From Alphaproteobacteria bacterium (GTDB lineage Bacteria > Pseudomonadota > Alphaproteobacteria > Rickettsiales > SXRF01): a DNA stretch of 64,000 nt. Location of the stretch: positions 147,790 to 211,789 of the forward strand of contig JAGVLO010000008.1 in NCBI GenBank assembly GCA_020049775.1, written 5' to 3'. Under the pieces are notes generated by a model. That model was not told where the DNA came from. It did not search any database and saw nothing but the letters and a program-made list of their open reading frames with translations. Each line of letters opens with the position of its first letter. Positions within the stretch are counted from its first letter, which is position 1. The translations under genes and the position numbers were made by a program. Positions 18,129 through 26,690 of the stretch are shown in pieces.

Positions 18129-19880
18129 CTACTTCGCCCAATCCTTACCTGAAAGCGCATCAACAGCTTTCTGTTTTACCGCAGCCACGCCGTAACGCTG
18201 GCAGAAATCGCCAAAACTTTCGCCCATGCGGCGCTTTTCTTTCCACAGTGCAAACATAGGTTCCAGCACTTCAGATATGGCTTCATACGGCACTTTTTCA
18301 AATACTTTTTCATTCAGGCGCGTGCCTTCAAAATCACCACCGATATAGAGCGCATAATGGTCGGGGGTGCGGCCGACAATACCAATATCGCCGCCGTAAG
18401 GGCGCGAGCAACCATTGGGGCATCCGGCAAGGCGGATGGCGATATTATCACTCAGCACTCCCTGACGCTGCATGGCTTTTTCAATGCCATCCAGCATCGG
18501 CAGCTTCACGCGCTCTGCTTCCGCTAAGGCCTTGCCGCAGGTGGGGTAGGCAACGCAGGCCAGCATGTTGCGGTAAGCGGCCGTCACATCTTCACGCAGC
18601 TTGATGCCGTGCTTGCGCAGTTTCTGTTCAATGGCAGTTCTCTCGCCCATTTCAATATCGCAGAGGATGATATTTTGGTCGGCAGTTAAGCGCAAATCCA
18701 TGCCATATTCCATAATCACTTCACGCAGGCCGGTGCGGATAGCCTCATTTCCACGGTCGATGATACGACCGCTGGAAACGGGAATGCCAAGAAACCATTT
18801 GCCGTCACCTTGCTCATGCCAGCCGGTATGTTCCTCTACGCCGAATTTTCCCATCGGACGCGGGGCATCCATCTTGCGACCCAGATAGCCTTCGAGTGTT
18901 TGTTTCACCCATTCAGTACCATTTTCCTGCACCACATATTTCAGGCGTGCGTGCTGGCGGTCACCACGGTCACCGTGGTCACGCTGCAATTTGATGACGG
19001 CTTCGGTAGCCGGAATGAATAGTTCCGACGGCACATACATGACGGGTGTTGCAACGCGCGGATACGTCTTAGCCGAATTATGCTTCATCCCCATGCCGCC
19101 GCCGAGCGCAAAATTATAGCCTGCATGCTCCTGCCCGTTGAAGAGCGATAAAATGGCAAGGTCGTGCGACAGCACATCGATGCAGTTATCTTCCGGCGTG
19201 CTGATGCCGATTTTGAATTTGCGCGGCATGTACGTATCGCCGTAAAGCGGCTCGGCTACGCCGGAATCATTTGACGTAGGCGCAAACGGATAGTCATGCA
19301 CTTTTTCGCCGTCCATCCACACTTCGTAGTAAGCACCGGTTTTCGGCGCGCAGTGGCGTGCGAGCAAAAATGCGTCCTGCTCCAACTTGTCATGCAGCTT
19401 GTCTTTAACAGGTGCGGGGCATGTCATGATATTGCGCACCACGTCACCGCAACCACCCAGCGTGGAAAGCAGCAGGCGGTTGATATCGGCAATCAGCAGT
19501 TTCATGCCCACTTTTTTGATGCAATGGAACTGGAACGTCTCGCGGGTGGTGATACGCAGCGTACCGTTGGCGTATTTATCCACCAGCGCATCAAGGGCAA
19601 TATACTGCGCGGCGTTCAGGCGGCCGCCCGGGCATTTCATACGCACCATGAATTCCCACTCTTTATCCAGCCCCTGCTTTTTTCGCTCGGTCGCCGAATC
19701 ACGGTCATAGCCGAAATAGCTGCCGTGGAATTTCAGCAGCTCGTACGTTTCATCGGTCACTTCCGGCGTAGACAAATCTGCCAATTCCTGCGCAATCTTG
19801 CCCTTGAGATGCTGGCTTTCGCGCTTGATGCCTTCCTGTCCGGAGTGCTTTTTAGGTGCGGCTGTGGTTGAATCGGTCAT
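18129..19880 (-). CDS. cysI: Sulfite reductase hemoprotein beta-component
   Basis: This 583-residue siroheme/[4Fe-4S] enzyme carries out the six-electron reduction of sulfite to sulfide. It has two nitrite/sulfite-reductase half repeats. Its cluster ligands are in CVAYPTCGKALAEAE and RLAGCPNGCSRPY (C-x5-C and C-x3-C), as in enterobacterial CysI. The siroheme-binding basic segment (RITTRETFQFHCIKK) is present. The family normally works with the NADPH flavoprotein CysJ, which is not encoded in the window. It is the first gene of the cys operon, and a perfect inverted repeat lies ~95 bp upstream. Confidence 0.95.
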   Translation of the reverse strand: MTDSTTAAPKKHSGQEGIKRESQHLKGKIAQELADLSTPEVTDETYELLKFHGSYFGYDRDSATERKKQGLDKEWEFMVRMKCPGGRLNAAQYIALDALVDKYANGTLRITTRETFQFHCIKKVGMKLLIADINRLLLSTLGGCGDVVRNIMTCPAPVKDKLHDKLEQDAFLLARHCAPKTGAYYEVWMDGEKVHDYPFAPTSNDSGVAEPLYGDTYMPRKFKIGISTPEDNCIDVLSHDLAILSLFNGQEHAGYNFALGGGMGMKHNSAKTYPRVATPVMYVPSELFIPATEAVIKLQRDHGDRGDRQHARLKYVVQENGTEWVKQTLEGYLGRKMDAPRPMGKFGVEEHTGWHEQGDGKWFLGIPVSSGRIIDRGNEAIRTGLREVIMEYGMDLRLTADQNIILCDIEMGERTAIEQKLRKHGIKLREDVTAAYRNMLACVAYPTCGKALAEAERVKLPMLDGIEKAMQRQGVLSDNIAIRLAGCPNGCSRPYGGDIGIVGRTPDHYALYIGGDFEGTRLNEKVFEKVPYEAISEVLEPMFALWKEKRRMGESFGDFCQRYGVAAVKQKAVDALSGKDWAK

Positions 19881-19974
19881 AATGGTGGAAATTCCGTGGT
19901 AAGTAGTTCAGAAATGCCTGCTTACACGGAGTATGACACATTTTCAACATTTTTCATGTGTAATTTCACATTTA

Positions 19975-19993
19975 TACACAAATATTTTGTGTA
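19975..19993. promoter_or_regulatory. Perfect inverted repeat upstream of the cys operon, candidate operator
   Basis: TACACAAA-N3-TTTGTGTA is a perfect 8-bp dyad about 95 bp upstream of the cysI start. Related TGTGTAA/TTACACA half-sites occur at 19923-19928 and 19957-19963. The surrounding 80 bp are AT-rich. It is placed as an operator for the cys operon, although it also lies just after the pilD stop. The binding protein is unknown. Confidence 0.5.
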
Positions 19994-19999
19994 AATTTA

Positions 20000-20755
20000 T
20001 CAATTACCATTATTTCTTAAAATGTTAGCTAGATCTGGCCATAAAACACAGAGTAGCAGTGAAGCCGCCAGCGCGGGTGCAAACGGGAATTCCGGCCCCC
20101 TGCCCAACGCCCGCCACAGCAGGCCGGTCATGACGCCGAAAACGCCAATCATGAATAAAAACACCACCAGCCCCAGCGGCCCAAGCCATGCGCCTGCCAC
20201 CGCAAAATACTTCACATCGCCATATCCCAGCCCGTCGCGCTTGCGCAGCGCATAGTAGCCGTGATGCAGCACCAGCCCAAGCAGCGCCGCCAACGCAAAG
20301 CCGTATGCTACCTGCTCATCGAACGTACCTGAAAGTACATGATACGCCAGCGCACACGACAGAAGTGCTACATGGATGACATCAGGGATAATGTAATGTT
20401 CCACATCCACCACTACCATTACCATCAACGTCACCGCCATCAGGTACAGCGGCATCGCAGGCAATGTCAGCCCGTGCTGCGAATAAACGAGAAGAAATAA
20501 TGAAGCTGTAGATATTTCTATCAGCGGGTAGCGCATGCCGATGGCGGCATTACACTGGCGGCAGCGGCCTTTTGAAAACAGCCACGACAGCAGTGGCACA
20601 AGGTCACGCGCGGCAAGCGTTGTTTTGCAGGAAGGACAGCGTGAACGCGAAAAACCCATGCGTTCCTCGCGCGGAAGGCGGTGCGCAACCATAGTCACAA
20701 AGCTGCCAAAACACAGCCCCGCAACAACTACAATTAGCAGTTCCCAAATAAACAT
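20000..20755 (-). CDS. pilD: Prepilin peptidase/N-methyltransferase (A24 family)
   Basis: This 251-residue polytopic aspartic protease cleaves and N-methylates prepilins. The N-terminal A24 domain contains FGSFVTMVAHRLPR and a zinc-type tetracysteine (CPSC...CRQC) in a cytoplasmic loop. The catalytic aspartates are in VDVEHYIIPD and GLGYGDVKYF. There are six to eight hydrophobic helices. It is the enzyme needed by the pilus system at 1-10262, although it lies ~10 kb away between the fatty-acid oxidation and cys genes. It follows the acyl-CoA dehydrogenase gene by 40 bp on the same strand. Confidence 0.92.
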   Translation of the reverse strand: MFIWELLIVVVAGLCFGSFVTMVAHRLPREERMGFSRSRCPSCKTTLAARDLVPLLSWLFSKGRCRQCNAAIGMRYPLIEISTASLFLLVYSQHGLTLPAMPLYLMAVTLMVMVVVDVEHYIIPDVIHVALLSCALAYHVLSGTFDEQVAYGFALAALLGLVLHHGYYALRKRDGLGYGDVKYFAVAGAWLGPLGLVVFLFMIGVFGVMTGLLWRALGRGPEFPFAPALAASLLLCVLWPDLANILRNNGN

Positions 20756-20795
20756 AATGTCACAGATGGTTGAGAAACAATGTCAGGCTAGCAGA

Positions 20796-22574
20796 TTAGA
20801 GATGCGCCTGCATCATGCTTTTGCTGCCAGCCGTCAATGACGAAAGGAGCGAAATAGTAGAGGGAAGTATTTTCTGCATGTAGAAACGCGCAGTGGTAAT
20901 TTTAGCCTCAAAGAATTCCTTATCGCCACTTGCTTTCAGTTTTTCCTGCGCTATTGCCGCCTGACGCGCCCAGATATAAGCCAGCAAAACATGGGCGAAG
21001 AGTTTCTGGTATTCCACGGCGCCACCCGCCGCATCATCGGGATTGCTCAGGCCATTCATCGCCAGCCAGATAGTGCCTTTCTGTAAATACTCAACATGCT
21101 TGGACAGCGGCTTGATAAACTCCTGCATCTCGGCATTGTCTTTATGTTTGGTTATAAAGGCATCCACCGGATGAAAGAAGGCACGCAGGTAGCGGCCTGT
21201 GCGATACGGCAGCTTGCGACCAACAAGGTCCAGCGCCTGGATACTGTTAGTGCCTTCGTAAATCATGGTGATGCGCGCATCGCGCACATACTGTTCCACG
21301 CCATATTCCTTGATGTAGCCATAACCGCCATGCACCTGCACAGCGAGGTTAGCCATGTCAAAGCCGCCGTCCGTCAGGTAGGATTTGGTAATCGGTGTAA
21401 TCAGTTGCACGAAATCATCCGCCTGCTCGCGCATTTCTGCGTCCGGATGGCGGTGCGCCAAATCATTCATCAGTGCCATTTCCAGCGCAAGCGCCCGCCC
21501 GCCTTCACAAAACGCGCGCATGGTAAGCAGCATGCGCCTTACATCGGCATGTACAATAATCGGGTCGGCGGGTTTGTCAGGGAACTTAGCGCCGGTAACA
21601 GCACGCATCTGCACGCGGTCACGCGCATAGGCCAGTGCATTCTGGTACGCAATTTCCGCCACACCCAAACCCTGCACGCCCACATACAGGCGGGCGGCAT
21701 TCATCATAGTGAACATGGCACGCATGCCTTTATGCGGTTCACCTACCAGCCATGCGGTTGCCCCATCATACTGCATCACGCAGGTCGGCGACGCATGCAG
21801 CCCCATTTTATGCTCTACGCCTTCACAGCGTATTTTGTTGCGCTCGCCAATCTTGCCATTGTCATCGACAAGGAATTTTGGCGAAATAAACAGGCTGATG
21901 CCCTTGATTCCTGCTGGAGCGCCCGGAAGGCGCGCCAGCACCAGATGGATAATGTTTTCGGTGAGTTCATGCTCGCCCGAGGAAATGAAAATCTTGCCGC
22001 CGGTCAGCGCATAGCTGCCGTCTGTGTTGGCTTCCGCCTTGGTGCGTATCAGCCCGAGGTCAGTGCCTGCCTGCGGTTCGGTAAGGCACATCACGCCCGA
22101 CCAGTGACCGGAAACAATCTTGGGCGCGTATTTCTTTTTGAGTTCGTCATTGGCATGCAGCATGATGGCATTGTAAGCGCCATGGCTGAGGCCCGGTGTC
22201 AGACCAAAGGAAAGGTTGGACGAACAGACCATTTCCATCAGCGGCATGTTGAGTACTTCTGGCAGCCCCTGCCCGCCATATTCCGGATCGCAGGTGAAGG
22301 ACGGCCAACCGCCATTGACATAGGTGTCGTAGGCTTCCTTGAAGCCGTCAGGCATAATAACGCGGCCATTGTCATAGCGCAGGCCCTGCTTGTCACCACT
22401 CTGGTTGAGCGGAAACAACACTTCCTCACATAACTTGGCGGCTTCATCAAGCACGGGGGTCATGAGTTCAGGGCCGCAATCGGCAAAACCGGGTACGGAT
22501 TTATACTGCTCAATCTTCAGGTAATCCTGCAGCAGAAACTGGAAATCGCGAATGGGAGCTTTATATTGAGGCAT
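20796..22574 (-). CDS. Acyl-CoA dehydrogenase (long form, FadE-like)
   Basis: This 592-residue FAD enzyme would catalyse the first step of beta-oxidation. It has an acyl-CoA dehydrogenase N-terminal extension (residues 1-40) and the flavin-binding segment CLTEPQAGTDLGLIRTKA. The middle domain begins at GGKIFISSGEHEL. The C-terminal helical domain contains QVHGGYGYIKEYGVEQYVRDARITMIYEGTN, which includes the glutamate typical of this long subfamily, and there is an extra C-terminal domain. It is transcribed with the thiolase and hydroxyacyl-CoA dehydrogenase genes. There is no evident Shine-Dalgarno; a 10-bp hairpin ends six bases before the start codon. Confidence 0.9.
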   Translation of the reverse strand: MPQYKAPIRDFQFLLQDYLKIEQYKSVPGFADCGPELMTPVLDEAAKLCEEVLFPLNQSGDKQGLRYDNGRVIMPDGFKEAYDTYVNGGWPSFTCDPEYGGQGLPEVLNMPLMEMVCSSNLSFGLTPGLSHGAYNAIMLHANDELKKKYAPKIVSGHWSGVMCLTEPQAGTDLGLIRTKAEANTDGSYALTGGKIFISSGEHELTENIIHLVLARLPGAPAGIKGISLFISPKFLVDDNGKIGERNKIRCEGVEHKMGLHASPTCVMQYDGATAWLVGEPHKGMRAMFTMMNAARLYVGVQGLGVAEIAYQNALAYARDRVQMRAVTGAKFPDKPADPIIVHADVRRMLLTMRAFCEGGRALALEMALMNDLAHRHPDAEMREQADDFVQLITPITKSYLTDGGFDMANLAVQVHGGYGYIKEYGVEQYVRDARITMIYEGTNSIQALDLVGRKLPYRTGRYLRAFFHPVDAFITKHKDNAEMQEFIKPLSKHVEYLQKGTIWLAMNGLSNPDDAAGGAVEYQKLFAHVLLAYIWARQAAIAQEKLKASGDKEFFEAKITTARFYMQKILPSTISLLSSLTAGSKSMMQAHL

Positions 22575-22579
22575 ACCAG

Positions 22580-22606
22580 AATCTTAGCATGCGCCTTGCT
22601 AAGATT
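22580..22606. promoter_or_regulatory. 10-bp inverted repeat immediately upstream of the acyl-CoA dehydrogenase start
   Basis: AATCTTAGCA and TGCTAAGATT form a perfect 10-bp dyad around a 7-base centre. On the transcribed strand the hairpin loop is AGGCGCA, and the structure ends five bases before the start codon at 22574. No T-tract follows, so it does not look like a terminator. It could be a repressor operator or an RNA hairpin that controls initiation. Confidence 0.5.
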
Positions 22607-22645
22607 TGGTTAATGCGCGTTGTTTTCAGCAAACTTTAAACCCTG

Positions 22646-23668
22646 CTAACCCGCTATTGTGCGACCATTTTTGCGGTTATGCTGCATGGAAGAAAGCAGC
22701 GACAAGCCAATGAAGGTGACGCCGATTAATCCGGTGATAACTTCTGATACATGCACAAACATGCTGAACAGCATGATGACTGCCAGCGCACCGATGCCAT
22801 AATGCGCGCCATGCTCAAGATAAATATAAGCATCCAGCGTGCCTTTGCGTACCATATAAATCGTCATCGAGCGCACGAACATCGCACCAATACCAAGACC
22901 CAGCATGATAACCACCACGTCCTTGCTCATGGCAAACGCGCCAATCACGCCATCGAGCGAGAAAGAGGCATCCAGCACCTGCAGATACATGAACCCCATG
23001 AAACCGGAATAAGCAGCCGCCTTGGCAGTATCATGTCCCGCATCATGGCTTCCCGACATCAGTGTGGTCAGGCCGGTCATGGCCACATAGAGCACCACGC
23101 CAATCACACCCGAGGTAACAGCATGGGCACGGTCGGCTTCCGGCAGCCAGTATTGCAACGTCAACATCAACGATAACGCAAATATCACTTCCACCGATTC
23201 CAGCTTGCCGACTTTTACCAGATGTTCTTCAATCCATTTCACCCAGTGTATGTCTTTTTCATGATCAAAGAAGTAATGCAGGAACACCATCAGCAAGAAC
23301 ATGCCGCCAAAGGCTGCGATATCGATATGTGAATTGAGCACATGGCGGCTATATTCATCCGGCGAGTTCAGTGCCAGATGCCCGACATCCATAATCGAAA
23401 GGCCGGTGGCGAATGATACAATCGCCAGCGGGAATAGCAGGCGCATGCCGAACACGGCAATCAATATACCCCATGTCAGGAAGCGGTCCTGCCATTTCTT
23501 GCTCATGTCCTTGAGCACCACGGCATTGACCACGGCGTTGTCGAATGACAGCGTCACTTCCATGATGGTAAGCAGCACGGCAATGCCGAAGCCCTCCCAG
23601 CCCGCCCACAGATAGGCAAGCCACAAACCAACGGCAGTAACGATATTAGAGACGACGAAATATTGCAT
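22646..23668 (-). CDS. DUF475 integral membrane protein (TerC-related)
   Basis: The product is a polytopic membrane protein of 340 residues with about nine hydrophobic segments. Two related acidic motifs inside membrane helices, EVTLSFDNAVVNA near residue 37 and DASFSLDGVIGAF near residue 230, are the internally repeated signature of the TerC/DUF475 group. That group is linked to metal-ion transport or tellurium resistance. It starts 8 bp after the hydroxyacyl-CoA dehydrogenase gene, so it is part of the beta-oxidation operon for no obvious biochemical reason. Function is not established. Confidence 0.8.
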   Translation of the reverse strand: MQYFVVSNIVTAVGLWLAYLWAGWEGFGIAVLLTIMEVTLSFDNAVVNAVVLKDMSKKWQDRFLTWGILIAVFGMRLLFPLAIVSFATGLSIMDVGHLALNSPDEYSRHVLNSHIDIAAFGGMFLLMVFLHYFFDHEKDIHWVKWIEEHLVKVGKLESVEVIFALSLMLTLQYWLPEADRAHAVTSGVIGVVLYVAMTGLTTLMSGSHDAGHDTAKAAAYSGFMGFMYLQVLDASFSLDGVIGAFAMSKDVVVIMLGLGIGAMFVRSMTIYMVRKGTLDAYIYLEHGAHYGIGALAVIMLFSMFVHVSEVITGLIGVTFIGLSLLSSMQHNRKNGRTIAG

Positions 23669-23676
23669 AAATGAAA

Positions 23677-26031
23677 TTAATTCCTGAGGGGTTTACCGGT
23701 TTCCAGCATGTGTTCGATGCGCGCTAGCGACGCTTTGGTCTTCACCAGCTCCATGAAGTTTTCATGCTCGAGGTCAAGCAACTGCTGTTCGGTAAGCTCT
23801 TCCGACATGTCGGTATCGCCGCCGGATAGCACGTTGGCCAGCGCCTTGCACACCACCGCATCATGCGGCGAGGCTTTGCCTGCGGCAACGAAACCATCCA
23901 CCGCCATGGAAAGCGCAACGCGCGCCGTCGGGCCGGGAAGATGCACCGTCTGCCGTTCCATCGGCTTATAGTCTTTGGACATGGCAAGGCAGCGCGCTTT
24001 TGCATCCGCCAGCACACGGGCGCGGTTCATGGTAATGCCATCTCCATCGCGCAGGATTTTCAGGTCACGCGCTTCGTCGGCAGAGCCTCCGATTTTTGCC
24101 ATCGCAATCGTCTCGAATATTTTGGAAAGCGCAGGCATCGCACCGCCGGTAGCCATCAGGTTGCTTATCATACCGCCCTTGGATTCCTTGCCTGCCATGC
24201 CGCGCACCAGCAATTCCTTACAACCGCCCCAGCCGGGAATCAGGCCAACGCCCACTTCCACCAGCCCGGGGTAAGATTCGATATGCGCCTGCACGGCGTG
24301 GCTATGCAGGATGATTTCGCAGCCGCCGCCCAGCGCCATACCGGTCAGTGACGACACCACAGGGAACGGCGCGTATTTCAGCCCCATCATGGCGACCTGC
24401 CCGCGGCGTATCATGTCGCTTATCTGCGCCCATGCCGCCATGTTGGCGGCCATCAGCATCAGCCCGAGATTAGCGCCCACGGAGAAATTATCGCCGTCAT
24501 TGCCAATCACCAAACCCTTAAAATCTTTTTTCACCAGCAGCAGCGATTCTTCGATGAGCGCAAGGATTTCCATATCCACCGAGTTCATCTTGGAGGTGAG
24601 TTCAAGGCAGGCAATACCATCGCCTAAATCCCACAGCGAGGCGGATGCGTTTTTGGATACCGGCTTTTTGGTGAGCTTGATATCGGCCAGCATCAATGAG
24701 CCTTCCGGCGGGATAATCGGTGTGTAATTACCACCCACGCCGAAGGCCTGTTTCTTGCCGCCGTCTATCTGGTAGAGTTTTTTGCCACGCGCCTTTTCCA
24801 GCAGAGCGGGTACTGTTTTGCCTTCCGCTTTCAACTTATCAGCAAACCAATCGACACCAATTTTGTCGATCATTTCAAACGGGCCGTATTTCCAGTTATA
24901 GCCCATGCGCATCGCATCATCGATGCCCGTAATGCCATCGGAAATTTCCGGCACCAGCGATGCCGCGTAATGCAGCGTGCCTGATAACACCGCCCATGCA
25001 TACTGGCCGCCAATATCATCGTGCGACAATAGCGCCTGCATGCCATTTGCCTTGGAGGCATCAAGGCTTGCCAGTTCTACCTTCTTGCCCTGCGTGCTGT
25101 ATTCACCGCTTTTGAGGTCGATGACTTCCTTGATTTTCTTGTCGCCTTGCTTGTTGATACGGTAGAAGCCGCCCTTGCCTTTGCGTCCGGTATAGCCGTC
25201 GGCAATCATTTTGGTGACCAGTTCCGGCTCGTTATAGCGCGTGCGGAAAGCGTCGTCTTTGGGCAACGTTCCCATCATTTCGCGCGCGATCAACGGCATC
25301 AGATCAATACCGATTAAGTCGAACAGGCCAAACACGCCCGTCTTGGGAATACCTACGGGTTTGCCCATCACCGCATCGGCTGCTTCCACGGAAATGCCAA
25401 GGCGCATGGCCTCGAGCAGGCCGAGCGTCATCCAGTACACGCCAATACGGTTGGCGATGAAACCCGGCGTATCCTTGCAATGCACGATGCCCTTACCGAG
25501 TGCTACGTCAGCGAATTTTGAAATACCCTCAAACGCGTCGGCGCGCGTTTTTTCGCCTTTCACCACTTCCAGCAGGCGCATGAAGCGCGGCGGGTTAAAG
25601 AAGTGGGTAATCATGAAATCTTTGGCAAACGCGTCCGGTAAACCCTTGACCAGCTCATGGATAGGCAGCGTCGAAGTGTTGGACGATACCACCGAGCCTT
25701 TTTTGCGCACGGCGTCTATCTTGCGATACACATCTTGCTTCACTTCCAGTTTTTCCAGCACGGCTTCAATAATCCAGTCGCAGTCTTTGAGTTCACCGAG
25801 GCTGTCTTCAAGGTTGCCGCAGGTAATGCGCTTGGCGTTGTTCTTATGGGTGAATCCCGGTGGCTTGTTGGAAAGCTGGCGCTCAACCCCTTTTTCAGTC
25901 AGCGCATTGCGGCCGCCATCTTTTGCCACGATATCGAGCAGCACCACGGGGATGCCAGCATTGGCTACATGCGCGGCAATACCGCTGCCCATAACGCCCG
26001 AACCGAGCACGGCAACTTTTCTAATATCCAT
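23677..26031 (-). CDS. 3-hydroxyacyl-CoA dehydrogenase/enoyl-CoA hydratase (FadN/FadB type)
   Basis: This is a bifunctional beta-oxidation enzyme of 784 residues. The N-terminal NAD-binding domain starts at once with KVAVLGSGVMGSGIAAHVAN. It continues with the dehydrogenase signature ITHFFNPPRFMRLLEVV and KDTPGFIANRIGVYW, and a second C-terminal 3HCDH domain follows. A crotonase-type domain near 470-660 has DNFSVGANLGLMLMA and GMALGGGCEIILHSHAVQ (oxyanion hole and GGGCE). The order dehydrogenase then hydratase is FadN-like, the reverse of E. coli FadB. A strong Shine-Dalgarno AAGGAGG lies before the ATG, within a small ACAAG/CTTGT hairpin loop. Confidence 0.9.
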   Translation of the reverse strand: MDIRKVAVLGSGVMGSGIAAHVANAGIPVVLLDIVAKDGGRNALTEKGVERQLSNKPPGFTHKNNAKRITCGNLEDSLGELKDCDWIIEAVLEKLEVKQDVYRKIDAVRKKGSVVSSNTSTLPIHELVKGLPDAFAKDFMITHFFNPPRFMRLLEVVKGEKTRADAFEGISKFADVALGKGIVHCKDTPGFIANRIGVYWMTLGLLEAMRLGISVEAADAVMGKPVGIPKTGVFGLFDLIGIDLMPLIAREMMGTLPKDDAFRTRYNEPELVTKMIADGYTGRKGKGGFYRINKQGDKKIKEVIDLKSGEYSTQGKKVELASLDASKANGMQALLSHDDIGGQYAWAVLSGTLHYAASLVPEISDGITGIDDAMRMGYNWKYGPFEMIDKIGVDWFADKLKAEGKTVPALLEKARGKKLYQIDGGKKQAFGVGGNYTPIIPPEGSLMLADIKLTKKPVSKNASASLWDLGDGIACLELTSKMNSVDMEILALIEESLLLVKKDFKGLVIGNDGDNFSVGANLGLMLMAANMAAWAQISDMIRRGQVAMMGLKYAPFPVVSSLTGMALGGGCEIILHSHAVQAHIESYPGLVEVGVGLIPGWGGCKELLVRGMAGKESKGGMISNLMATGGAMPALSKIFETIAMAKIGGSADEARDLKILRDGDGITMNRARVLADAKARCLAMSKDYKPMERQTVHLPGPTARVALSMAVDGFVAAGKASPHDAVVCKALANVLSGGDTDMSEELTEQQLLDLEHENFMELVKTKASLARIEHMLETGKPLRN

Positions 26032-26108
26032 TACAAGCCTCCTTGTTGGCTATTTTTGATAGTCTATTCATATTCGGCATTAAGGGAGATGAACAGTATT
26101 TTCTTACG

Positions 26109-26690
26109 TCAGCGCTGTTTGTCGCCGCTATCATGGTTTTTCAGGCGGTCGAAAAGCCCGCCGCTTTTATGCACGCGTGAAGTAACGAGGTCTTCGCCAT
26201 CCGGCGCGGGCATGGTTTTTTTGGGCGCATAGGTGCGTCCCTGATCGAGGTACAACCCGTGGTCGTCCAGCACTTCTGCCAATGCACGGAATGACTGCAA
26301 CACCTGCGAATGCGCTTCAGAGCCCGCGTCAGGAGATTTCTCAATATGCGTGAGTAATGCGTTCATGCGGTGGCCCACCTGCTGTTCGGCACTATGCGCC
26401 GCATCGACAAAGCCTGCTTTACGTTTGGGCGTTTTTTTGAACCGGTTAAGCGGCGGATCGTCTTTGTACAGCACGTCCCCAGCTTCCATTTTTCTGGCGT
26501 CACGCGCCATGGCATCGCGGTATTCCTGCACCATGTAGTGAATATTGCCGATATCGCCCAGCGCCTTTTGACGCCACGCTGTAACTTCTTCGGCATCATT
26601 ACTGCGTATAGCATCCTGAAGTGCTTTAAACGCCAGCCCGATATCGTCTTCGGCTGGTTGCTGTTCCAGGGAAAGCGGTTCGTCGTTCAT
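26109..26690 (-). CDS. Conserved-looking hypothetical protein between thiolase and hydroxyacyl-CoA dehydrogenase genes
   Basis: I do not recognise this 193-residue protein. It is hydrophilic and mostly helical, without signal peptide or membrane segment. It has a basic middle (RFKKTPKRKAG) and a charged tail. The ATG at 26690 overlaps the thiolase stop as ATGA, which points to translational coupling and argues for this start over an in-frame ATG at 26738. Its position inside a beta-oxidation operon suggests an accessory role, but there is no direct evidence. Confidence 0.65.
   Translation of the reverse strand: MNDEPLSLEQQPAEDDIGLAFKALQDAIRSNDAEEVTAWRQKALGDIGNIHYMVQEYRDAMARDARKMEAGDVLYKDDPPLNRFKKTPKRKAGFVDAAHSAEQQVGHRMNALLTHIEKSPDAGSEAHSQVLQSFRALAEVLDDHGLYLDQGRTYAPKKTMPAPDGEDLVTSRVHKSGGLFDRLKNHDSGDKQR

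Noticed and set aside
19956-19972. CRP/FNR-type site upstream of cysI
   Set aside because: TGTGTAATTTCACA has six rather than eight bases between TGTG and CACA, so the spacing does not fit.
21096-22433. Long open frame antisense to the acyl-CoA dehydrogenase gene
   Set aside because: It lies wholly within a well-supported gene, and its composition is the mirror of that gene's codons.
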